Under the pieces are notes generated by a model. That model did no database searches. It was given only the letters and a program-made list of their open reading frames with translations, and was not told where the DNA came from. This document shows positions 54,838 to 64,000 of a stretch of DNA of 64,000 bases, piece by piece. Each line of letters begins with the position of its first letter. The first letter of the stretch is position 1. Origin of the DNA: Mesaphorura yosii. Lineage: Eukaryota; Arthropoda; Collembola; Poduromorpha; Tullbergiidae. The position numbers and the translations under genes were made by a program. The stretch is from positions 124,001-188,000 of the forward strand of contig WIXG01000099.1 of assembly GCA_009869945.1 (NCBI GenBank), read 5' to 3'.

Positions 54838-57800
54838 ATGGCAAGCAGCGGTAGCAAACACGTAGGCTTTCCGGCGGACCGCGGCGCGTCGCACTCATTT
54901 TTCGACCTAGATTGCCTCATGTCCATAATAGATGAACACAGTGATTACGACGATGGATTTGAAGAGACTCCACATTTTGGAGTGTGTACGCACGGGACTG
55001 GGCCATTGGATTTTTACTTGGTCCGTCTAGAAGATGTGGATCAGGCGCGGCTGATTAACTACTGGATTTCTGATCATGTTGATGAATTGCAACCCATTCC
55101 AGCTCCATCAAATGAATTTCTGGGGAAAGTGGTAAGATAATAGTGGTTAAAGCACACTTATTTGGAGTTCTTCGATTGTCTTAAACTACTTCCGTTTAAG
55201 GTTGCATGTCGTCGCCCTTTCCGAGCAACTCGCTTAGAGTCATTATGGCTTCGTGGCTTCATAAAGGAATTTAAAGGGGACGGATCTGTACTGTTGAATA
55301 CTTTAGAATATGGAGTGGATCTCAGAGTACACCATTCTATGTAATTCTAATTTCCAGCCAAGCTCTTTGCCATTCCTTTCGTCATGCTTCTGCCATGATG
55401 CCATTTCTTCAATGTACAGGATTCGGTTATTGCCCGAGACATTGGCTAACTACCGGCGCTTAAGCATTCCGTCCCAGCTGGATAACCTCATTCCGGCGAT
55501 TCATGAACCAAATTTTAATAACACAATTAGGCGTGAATTTATTATGATGGTGTCTCGAAATAAGTTGCTCGAAATAGGGTACGAATTCTGGGATAGAGAA
55601 ACCGGGAAATGGAAGGTTCGCTTACGGTTGGGGGAGGAAAATATTGCGTCGATGATTGAGGCACGATGGAAATCAAGATTGGACATCCCTAAAGAATTTT
55701 CTAGTGACACTTGGAATAGCGAAAAGCTTCCAAACGTGGTTAGTCACATGAATTGAAAGACAACAGGGAAGAATAATGCTGTGCATATTATTGAGAAATT
55801 ATTAGTGCACCAAACAAAATATTGACTTTACCAAACTTTTTAATTATTCAGCACAATCGTTAATTTCCATAACTATATTGTGGTCGCACTGTCGAACTTC
55901 CTGGTATTTCTTCAACAGTACTCGCAGTCTTTTCATACCCGAAGTTAGCGTATACTTCTCTTCGTCTTCCTCCAAACAAGGTGCCAGAATCTCGTCGAAG
56001 TTCCTATAGCATTTGGGTTTAATGTCGACCGCTGACGTTGATGGTTCGAAGGGCGTGAATGCTTGAGTTCCCCAAAGCTTCCAGTCCACCTCGTTCAGAT
56101 ACGCATTCAGGTCCTCAGTCAGCTGTACTTGGTCTTTGTTTTCGCATCCCTCAGATGGTGCTGGTCGTGCGACCATAAATGGTGTGCTATGTATCCAGAC
56201 AAACTGCAAGCAAATCCAGAGACATTAGGGTTGAAGGTCGAAGCCGCGACGATCAAACTTTATCATTGATATACCAAACCTCTGTGGCCAAACTTTTTTA
56301 TATTTACAGCATAACATATTTATTTCAATAACCATGCACAACTCTACCATACTTTATGATGATCGCACCAAATAGAATGACGAATGCTTTGGTCAGTTGT
56401 GGTTTCCTACGCTGCCGGTTATCATCAAGATGTTCGCCTTTTCTATCCATTCTCACGATCACAGGTACGCACAATTATAACACTAGAAATCTAAGGACAA
56501 TTCGAGAAGTATATTACACAGGTCGTGGCGACATCACAATAAATTCCCCATTTTTCGGAGTCAAGTGATTCTGGCAGAGAAAATCGACTAGTTCGAAAGC
56601 GTGTAAAACCTCGGAGAAACGACTGGCAGTTCACGTAAATTTGAATCATCATCTGAAGCCAAAGACTACGTGAAAAGTGAAAGATGCTGGGTGCGCACAA
56701 CTATTAGCAAGACTTCTGATGGGGACAAAATTTATTACGGAAGTCGTCACAACAGCAAATGCCCGTCTGGAGTTTACTTACTGTTCCACTGAGATAATTT
56801 AGCAGTCTCTTTGTTTGTGAGCAACGCTGAACACACAACTCAGGTTGAGACAGAATTTGGAATCAATGGGGACACAAAAGACGCTATAATCCGACTCGGG
56901 CGGAAATTTCGCGTGATATTTATAAGCTCCAACTTGCCAGAAACGAAGAGAATTTCCTTAAAGCATATGATTTGTAGCTTAAAAAGTGGAAGTCAAGCTC
57001 AGAAAAAGGTGTTCGTGATTTTGTGAATTATTTTAATCCATCATGGATATCGTACAAGAATGGCTGGTACGAGGGACGGGCTCCTGGATTTTCAAATACG
57101 AAAAATGCTTTCGAATCCACTAATAACCTCGTCAAGAAGAAGCACACATTAAGAGAGAGGCTTCCCATATCGCCGTTCCTGAGTCCAGCCGTTGCCATCA
57201 TCGAGTCATTGTCAAGAACTCGAAAACCATCTCCCAATGTTAAGACATTTGCCAAGTCAGCGACACTTAGCACCAAGCTCTGGACAAAGGCATTTCAATG
57301 GGCCTCTGACCGTACTTTGTAGGAACGAGAACTTTTACTATGTTGCCAAGTCAGGTGAAACCATTACTGATGCAAAAATTACTCAATACGAGCAATATGC
57401 TGCCAAACTACACTGGAAAACATTCGACATGTACGCAAAATCAAAGTTCTCCTTCCGAAAGATAGAATGTGAACACTTCAGTAAAAATTATATTTGCAAG
57501 GATTCACTCAGACTTGCAACTCGACTGAAAATAACGAATTCACCCTCAATTGCTAAAAAATATTCCAATCGGCCAAAAGAGGAAGCGTGGAAGACCAATA
57601 AAGACCACATCTGCGTTAACGAAGGACTGAGTGATATATGGCATATGTTATATTATTGTTAAATTATGTGAAATAAATTTAAAGTTATGACCAGTATGTT
57701 ATGTCCGATCATGTAAGAATGCTTGGTTAAAAAATTTATGGTAAATAAATACTCAGTTTGGCGAAGGTATTATAATGTTACGGAATATTGAGTTCGGGGA

Positions 57801-59957
57801 ATTAATTGAGAAAGTTTGGTAAAGTCATTAAAAAGCAGGGTGCCTTAATTACAAGCCAATATTATTGCCTCATACTGATGTTAAACTATTGATTAGACCT
57901 GCCTTTCAAGAAGACGACCTCCACCAGAATTTCACTGGAGGGATGAGATGCAACTTGAGAATTGCAGGAAAGTAATAGTGACAGATGTCACCAATCCAGG
58001 CCATTTTTATGTCAAGTATGTCACTAGTAAAACAACCAGCGCTGTGAACAAAAAGTTGCAGAACTATTACAATAACAAAAACAGGGCAGAATTATACAAG
58101 CTGGTAAGATTTAACGAATCGGTGAATTTGAATATTTATCAACTCAAAAACTTCAATTTTCTCTTGCAATTATTTTGCAGAGAGGTGGACAGCCTCTACT
58201 GGATCGGTATTACGCCTTCAAACTCCGGTCTTCTGGTTTATGGGAGGCCTGTCGAGTCACACGTATAAATCTTGAGATAAGAACTTGTACAGTTTACGCG
58301 GTTGATCTGGATCTTTACTTGGATCATGTTAACTTTGACGACCTCCTGGAAATGCGAATTGACTTGGTGACTCGTCCCGCAAGGTCAATCTTATGCTCAC
58401 TTAGCAATGTGGTGCCGCCCAACAATTTGGCAGAATGGGAACTGCATTCCATTGAAGGTAAGATTAATTTCGTGTCTGGAATTAAATTCAAGCTCACTTC
58501 GAACTCTCAACCTTAATTTTCATGGTGGTTATCAGCCTTCAAGAATCTTGTTTTTGGCAAAGTATTCCATTGTATGATCAGCACACGACAGGAAGAGTAC
58601 ATGTCATGTGGGCATCCGAACAACAGCTTGAAATTGGAAGTGGTTCTTCTCGGGATGAAGTCATCTGAGACCGTCAACATTCAATTGTGTGGATTGGGAT
58701 TAGCGGAGAGCGTCGGACCTTCGTGAGTACAATAAATTTACTCTCCTGGTTTAATACTAGATTTTAACTAATGTTGTGAGTCCTTTGAATAGTGCAACCA
58801 CAATGAATGCGCGCACATCTGATAGTATACCCAATCCCAAGAACACTATGGCCCACAGTTCTGTCAAGCGAAAGACCAGAAATTCCAACATTGAAAAGCA
58901 GGAAGCTATTTCTACGAAGACGAAAGCCAAAGATGGCTTGAATAATCCAGCTAACCCTACAGATCGTTATCCACCATTTTATTGCTATTGGCTTAAAACT
59001 CGACATTTCATTGACGGTGAGGTGAAAAGTGAAATACGGTTTACTTTTTTGCTCGTCTTAACACATTTATGGTTCTCTTTAATCAATCATAGGTTTCAAG
59101 TCTAAAGTGCCTCTCGGTGTTCAGGGGCGGTGTAAAATTATTCGGCCATCCGCGTGCTCGTCTCCTGGCTGCATTTATGTACAAGACGTGTACAGCCTCC
59201 AGAACCTCTACGAGATGACGATGAGACTGACGGTTCAAGCTGAAAAAAGCCCATACTTTTCGTATCCTTTGTTGACGGACGGTGACTTCGTCGCAGTTCA
59301 GGTGCCTGGACAGGACTTCTTCTACCGAGGTTTAGTGAAGGAAGTGTACTCAATAGAAAAAATCATGGTAACTAACTAGACAAACCCGCGACGGTACCCT
59401 TGTATTTTAAACGCGATAGGCGGCTGATACTGAATTCCTGTTTGATTCGCTTTTAGATTCTTTTGGTAGATTTTGGATGTCTCGTGCAAGCGAATGCATG
59501 GCGCCTTCGAGTTCTTCCAACGGAGTATTTAAGAGTGCCGGCATTTGCATCACGAGTGTACTTGGACGTCATTCCGGAGTCCGACCTATTTGCCTGGCCT
59601 TCGACTGCCTGTTCGGCTGCAGTTCGTTTCATCCAGGAACGAAGTGATGACTATCTTTGGTATTTGTACTTGACTCAAGCGGAAACCTTGGCCTTCGAGG
59701 AGTACGAACAGGCGCTGGTTTTCGATCACGAGGAGAAACGATGGCTGAAAGGCCCACCGCAACAATTGTCGGAAGACCTGCAGATCAATTTTATGAAGGA
59801 GCATCCTCTGCTCAAGAAGCTGTACTTGGCAGTTGGTGGACACATCTTTTGTCAAAGTACAAAACCTGTCATTTCTCTCCATCGTCCTGCATTCCAAATC
59901 AAGAAAATGTCCACTGACTTGAAACTTTGTGGATATCTGCCGCAGACCTCTCACTGA
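54838..59957 (+). CDS. Multi-Tudor-domain protein, nine exons
   Basis: Exons: 54838-55131, 55201-55340, 55420-55738, 57897-58103, 58181-58457, 58536-58722, 58793-59016, 59093-59367, 59457-59957; phases agree, 807 residues. Three extended Tudor-like units are visible: residues ~55-180 (GPLDFYLVRLE, LWLRGFIKEF, LEYGVDL, RLLP), ~270-400 (VTDVTNPGHFYVKYV, LWEACRVTRI, VYAVDLDLYL) and ~555-690 (GCIYVQDVY, DGDFVAVQVPGQDFFYRG, LLVDFG, RVLP). Such proteins bind symmetrically dimethylated Arg on PIWI proteins and scaffold germline granules. Several cage aromatics are replaced in units 1 and 2, so ligand binding may rest on unit 3. A Lys/Asn-rich linker separates units 2 and 3. I cannot say which TDRD orthologue it is. 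Introns are 69-110 bases except intron 3 (2.2 kb). Confidence 0.82.
55844..56203 (-). CDS. Antisense open exon in a Tudor-gene intron
   Basis: After a good acceptor (TGGATTTGCTTGCAG) on the - strand the frame is open for 119 codons to a TAA. It is acidic and protein-like (LTEDLNAYLNEVDWKLWG, CLEEDEEKYTL, LRVLLKKYQEV) and contains its first ATG only 11 codons in. An upstream piece may be 56450-56348: an ATG with 34 codons, including a hydrophobic FVILFGAIII segment and a GTAGAG donor, but its phase does not fit this acceptor, so I leave them apart. It could be a small nested gene or a remnant of one. Family not recognised. Confidence 0.4.
   Translation of the reverse strand, partial: FVWIHSTPFMVARPAPSEGCENKDQVQLTEDLNAYLNEVDWKLWGTQAFTPFEPSTSAVDIKPKCYRNFDEILAPCLEEDEEKYTLTSGMKRLRVLLKKYQEVRQCDHNIVMEINDCAE
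56638..57660 (+). mobile_element. Decayed Mutator-like (MULE) DNA transposon fragment
   Basis: Lies within intron 3 of the Tudor gene, same strand. The first part (56638-56850) encodes a FLYWCH/WRKY-like DNA-binding zinc finger (SDGDKIYYGSR, CPSGVYLLFH, then EH) with an in-frame TGA at 56789-56791. The second part (from about 56938) resembles the C-terminal half of MULE transposases, including NYFNPSWISYKNGWYEGRAP, STNNLVKKKHTLRERLP and ITQYEQYAAKLHWKTFDMY, then a SWIM-like CEHFSKNYICK. There is a TAG at 56975-56977 and a frame change near 57310-57330. The DDE catalytic core that should lie between the two parts is missing. I did not find clear terminal inverted repeats. Family match is from memory of metazoan MULE proteins. 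Confidence 0.72.
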
Positions 59958-60395
59958 CTTATGAAGCAATCGGAACATGGAACATTTGTACTTCTTGAAA
60001 TTGTTTAATCGTTCAAAATGAGTTAAGGTATGGGTGGTATAAGTGTAATAAGTTATGTACGATTTGTAAATATTAACAATGTTGTTTTACCCCAGTTCAT
60101 AACATGGCAATTAACTATGTCTAAGTTAGCATTTTCAATCGTCCTAAGGAGTAGAATTAATTTAGTCACATAAATCAAAAACAAGAAAAACAAAACCACC
60201 AAAATCTACATTAATTTAAACATTTCACATTGTACAATTTCGTACTGTTTAGTGAATCCTTGCTCATATAAAAATAATAATTGAACCAATTAAATCCAGT
60301 AATTATCCACAAAGTGCAACTTTCGTAAGTGAAAATGCTTTGCACATCAGAATCACCCGAAGAGAGACCAAATCATTGATTATGTACGAGGCGAC
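59958..60395. other. Gap between the convergent Tudor and WTAP genes
   Basis: 438 bases, AT-rich, holding both 3' UTRs. No AATAAA on either strand was found, so variant signals must be used. Nothing else seen. Confidence 0.5.
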
Positions 60396-62592
60396 TCACT
60401 CATTGCCATTGAAGCTGCTGCTGCTTGGCACCTCGTCCGGCTGTAGACATTTGGACTGAGTACTGATAGTCGCAGTAGTTCGATTCAAATCAGGACTCTG
60501 GATAGCGTTAGCGTTGTTTTCTTCGTCTAACTGCGATTGGAACAGTCTCGCTTTTTTAACGGGCTGCGCATCTGTCTCGTCACCGCCCTCACTCGAGTTC
60601 GTGACATCTGTCGCTTGCAAAAGCTGCTTCTTCTTCGTAATTGCATTTTTATCGCCTTCGCCACTCTCACCCGTTTCCATTGACTCGTCGGGAATAGAAC
60701 AATTATCCGTACTTAGAACACTTTGGTTATTTTTAGTACTTAATGAATTGTCTTCCGGATCAGAAGAAACTAATCCATTCACCAAATGCGTCCTTCGATT
60801 TTCACCGTCCGTATTAATATCTGTGTTGGGCCGAGTAGAGGTGCTATCATCAGTTTCCTGATCAATCGTCGTCTCCACACTATCATTCTTGGGGTTTCTG
60901 CTGTTAGTTCTTGATTTGATCAATTCATCACTCATCCTTGTCCTACACTTGGAGCACAGGCCTGATAAACTAACTGAACATCTTGCAGCATCGCTTCCAG
61001 ATGTTTCATCGGTCGCTAATGGCAAGTCGGTTGCACTAGAATCGGGTTCTCCGTCTCTATTGTTGCGGTCGCGTAACTGCTGTTGTAAGTAGAATATTGT
61101 ACTCTGCATTCCCTCAACATCTTCATCCAACTCATGCACCAACTCAACCATGTCTAAAATTTGGGATAGAACACAATCACTTGTTTAAATCACGAGACTG
61201 GGAAAGGTGCAAAGAAGGAAGTTCTGAACTGACCAGTTTGAGACTTTCGCAAGTCTTCGGTGAGCGTCTTTTGCAAGGCCAAATCATTCTCAAGTTTTGC
61301 AACTCGTCCACCATTTATCATCTTCCCCAGTTCCTCATTTTCAACGTACAGCATTTTGCATTTGGCCATCAATCGCTTTCCGGTATTGCTACATAAATGA
61401 CGCGAAATTACCAACTGAAATACCATTGCCCTTAGGATGTAACTGAAAGCAAACTTTCTCACCTGTCCGGTGTGAATTTCCAAGCAACCAAATCGTCCTG
61501 AGCATCCTGAAGCTTCTTTTTAGTCTCTTGAAGTTCTTTCTTCATATTCTGCATAATGAAGTTGACCGATGGATCTATCAGACTTGTTTTTAAAACTCCT
61601 ACTGTTGGTACGACCGCGGATTTGAGTTCATTAATTTGAGCCACATATTCTTCCATTTCCTGTTCCTTTGTTCTTAGTTTCATCACTAAAATGTTCTCAC
61701 GTCGTGAAGCGTCGATTTGTCGGGCATGATACTTTTCGATTGATGACTTCAGTTGGGATATTTCGTCTGTAAAATAGGATCACATCATGTTTCGTCTTTC
61801 CATGAATTGGTGCATGAATGAATGAATTATGAATGTGAACTTACCCTCGTAGTTATTGCTTCTAATATCTATAAATGCTTGAAGTTGGTTGTGCGCCCGA
61901 ATAAGTTCCTCTCTTGTGCTGGCATCTAATTGCGATGGAGTTAGGAAATTGTGGCTTGGGTTCCGATTATCATCAGCATCACTCTCGAAGGTGTTACTAT
62001 TGTTTGAATTATTGAAAGCAACTTCACCATCACTTTTTGTACAATTACTATTAGGACTCCTGGTATACGTGCTATTATTATAGCAAGAAGTACTAGCAGC
62101 GTCGGGCTTATTTGATGCTAAAGAACGTTCACCTCCCTTCCCATCAATTTGCCCTTGATGTCTGGAGTTGCGTGTGGATTCCTCGTTTTGGTGATCAGCA
62201 TCGTCTTCGATATCTTCGTCCTCTGTCACAAAACTACTACTCACGCTACGCCGATTTGTCCGGTTTTTACTTCCAGTGTCGGCTTCATCGAAACAACCGC
62301 CCTCATCTTCTCCGCCGGTGTTCGTGTCATCGACGGAGCCACCGTCACATTCTTTTCTGACTTTGCCATTTGTGTTCTTGGAGACGTCGCTGATTGCATC
62401 AACTTGCATTGACGTCGACGTTGAAGGACGCTCTTCATCATCGATCAGTAAACTCTTATTGGCGTCTTCAGATGTCCTTGCATCAGTATTTACAACTGAC
62501 GATTTATGTTGACTTTGAGTTTTAGTGTGGTTGGGGTTAATTGCCGAAGTAGTCTTATTATTGTCCTGATAAAACATTCGACATGTGGCCAT
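60396..62592 (-). CDS. fl(2)d: Fl(2)d/WTAP, m6A methyltransferase complex regulator
   Basis: Exons (- order): 62592-61845, 61766-61463, 61388-61234, 61153-60396; phases agree, 654 residues (human WTAP about 396, Drosophila Fl(2)d about 536). WTAP binds METTL3-METTL14 and helps direct m6A and alternative splicing in the nucleus; in flies it acts in Sex-lethal splicing. Residues 1-220 are a low-complexity extension rich in Ser, Asn, Asp and Thr. Residues ~225-440 are the conserved coiled coil: SRRENILVMKLRTKEQEMEE, DDLVAWKFTPDS, TGKRLMAKCKML, LENDLALQKTL and DEDVEGMQSTIFYLQQQL match WTAP closely. Residues ~440-654 are a polar, acidic disordered tail, as in other WTAPs. The gene converges on the Tudor gene. 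Identity is secure; the start ATG is the first in a long open frame. Confidence 0.93.
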
Positions 62593-63422
62593 GAGATGAT
62601 AACCAGAACAAAAAAATACTTCGGAATGTGTGAAGGCCTGAAGTTGGTGAAACTTTACACAAAAGATACCATAAAATTAACGATTGATCTAAGGCAGCAC
62701 AACACTTCCACCGTTACTAAATTCTGAAACTACAAATAAGTTGAAATAAGACTATTGACACTTACTGAATGGAACGAATTAATGAATTCGATTTTTAGCG
62801 CTGTTAAATTAATTACTATTACTGCTAACTTGATTGCTATTACTTGCTTGTCGATTTAACAAGCTTGCTAATTCGGATTTTCAAGTTGCCAATATTGTTG
62901 ATGTGAACCGCGCAAGTTGATGTAAGTACTTTATGGAGATAAATTAGTATCAGTCGCAATTAATGAAGGAATCTACACAATTTGAAAACTCCCATAAATG
63001 CATGCAGCGCTGCGGCAAGGAATCGACTTGAGTTTGACACAACAATGTTCAATAATTAAGCTTCTGTTTTTAACAATACGATTGTAAACGCAAGTGAATG
63101 AATTCTCTTACGTTGTGTGCACGCACTTATCATTCGGTTCAGCATTCACTTTGCATTGCTTTTGTAGTACAGCTGGAGTAACCCAAAGGGCGCTGCCATT
63201 CGAACACCTTCCACTGGTGAACTGAGTTCAACATCAACACACGGTTAACAGGGAACAGTGAGCAAGATCATGTTGTCAAATGCACATTTAGCTGGTTGCT
63301 GTTGCTGGTGGAGTACCGAGTTTTTGTTTCCAACTCGTTTCGGCCTGGAATCATACGGGTTTGATGGGTGCTGCACTGCACTAACTGAGACTGGGATGGA
63401 GAGATGATCGTCTCGTTTTGGT
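62593..63422. other. Upstream region of WTAP, no gene seen
   Basis: Contains the WTAP 5' side (- strand) and, to the right, the lead-in of the frame at 63423. No core promoter motif was convincing. GCATGCAGCGC-type palindromic sequence lies near 63000. Confidence 0.4.
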
Positions 63423-63845
63423 ATGGAAAAGAGTACAAAGATAGCTCTCCGGTATCTCTCCAATTTTTGCGAACTCCAACTGAATCTCGCTGAAGTGGTT
63501 GAAGAAATGCCAACCAAACTCCGACTCGCGGATAGTAATAGCGAAGTTCACTTCACTCAAACTTTGCTGAGCTGGGTCTGTCTCATAATTAGCTTGGAGC
63601 AAAACAAAAGTCTGTACAGAAGTCACAGCCTAATTTTCTCAAATGACAATGCACGAATGACCAATGCTCAACGCAAAGCTTTGGAGAATAATAATAAATT
63701 ATTCAGTTTTAATACTGAAATCGAGTCGATGTTGATTTTTCGCTTTCATGCTTCGCAATTCTCAATACCCGACCCCACAATGCCACGGGAAAAATCATTC
63801 TCTTTTGAGACCACGCGCGGTGCCCAACCTTTGACCCTTGACTGA
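63423..63845 (+). CDS. Unassigned 140-codon open frame
   Basis: ATG at 63423 to a TGA at 63843-63845 in a single frame, with an AATAAA after it at about 63923 and another near 63964. The product is polar with one hydrophobic stretch (LLSWVCLIISLE) and an N-terminal amphipathic part (LSNFCELQLNLAEVVEEM). No signal peptide and no family I recognise. Two - strand frames overlap its 5' end, so it may be non-coding; length and nearby poly(A) signals argue mildly for a gene. Confidence 0.33.
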   Translation: MEKSTKIALRYLSNFCELQLNLAEVVEEMPTKLRLADSNSEVHFTQTLLSWVCLIISLEQNKSLYRSHSLIFSNDNARMTNAQRKALENNNKLFSFNTEIESMLIFRFHASQFSIPDPTMPREKSFSFETTRGAQPLTLD

Positions 63846-64000
63846 TCATCGACCACCACATTACGGCCGCCATGCACGAATACTTTGTTTATTACAAGCT
63901 TGCTTGCTTGTTTCAAGATATGAATAAATTATATCCAATTGAATTTATTATTAATACGATGTAAATAAAATACTTCCTCCATCGATTGCGTAGTTTCAAG

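Larger units (their letters stand above)
55739..57896 (+). other. Enlarged intron 3 of the Tudor gene
   Basis: GTTAGT donor at 55739 and TTGATTAG acceptor ending at 57896, both phase 0. It is about twenty times longer than every other intron of the gene; the MULE fragment and the antisense exon account for most of the extra length. Confidence 0.75.

Overview
This window is nuclear DNA from an animal, most likely an arthropod. Genes are split by GT-AG introns, many of them only 60-130 bases long. Poly(A) signals are AATAAA, and there is at least one TCAGT initiator with a correctly spaced downstream promoter element. The gene set fits: a single-domain chitin-binding (peritrophin-like) cuticle protein, headcase, a Fl(2)d/WTAP m6A-complex subunit and a multi-Tudor protein. 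I cannot name the species. Nothing looks bacterial, and I saw no virus-like element. All gene models were built by hand from reading frames, splice sites and intron phases.

Left part (1-9.7 kb, + strand): an NADP-type malic enzyme with 13 coding exons. Three candidate first exons (634-869, 1921-1958, 4201-4238) all end in phase 2 and fit the same second exon at 5420. One of them would add an N-terminal membrane anchor. At the 3' end, two homologous last exons (8630-8745 and 9395-9525) encode alternative C-termini. A small secreted-protein gene (9727-10326, - strand) meets it tail to tail.

Middle (10-49 kb): gene-poor. It holds headcase (20729-31822, seven exons, one intron of 5.9 kb), a terminal exon of an unknown protein just upstream of it (20033-20440), a possible tiny secreted peptide gene (35780-36674), and the chitin-binding protein on the - strand (42693-48106), whose first coding exon is only 10 bases. 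Most of the remaining sequence shows only short repeats and two clear hairpins.

Right part (49.5-62.6 kb): a compact island of four genes with short introns. These are a farnesyl-diphosphate-synthase-like prenyltransferase (+) with the usual chain-length Phe-Phe pair replaced by Ala-Ala, a SINA-like RING/zinc-finger protein (-), a Tudor-domain protein (+) and Fl(2)d/WTAP (-). The SINA-like and Tudor genes diverge from a shared upstream region of about 0.5-0.8 kb, and the other neighbouring pairs converge. One Tudor-gene intron is swollen to 2.2 kb by a decayed Mutator-like (MULE) transposon and an antisense open exon. The window ends with an unassigned 140-codon frame (63423-63845).

Points for a second look: the malic enzyme with variable ends, the altered prenyltransferase pocket, the swollen Tudor intron, and the small secreted-peptide candidates.
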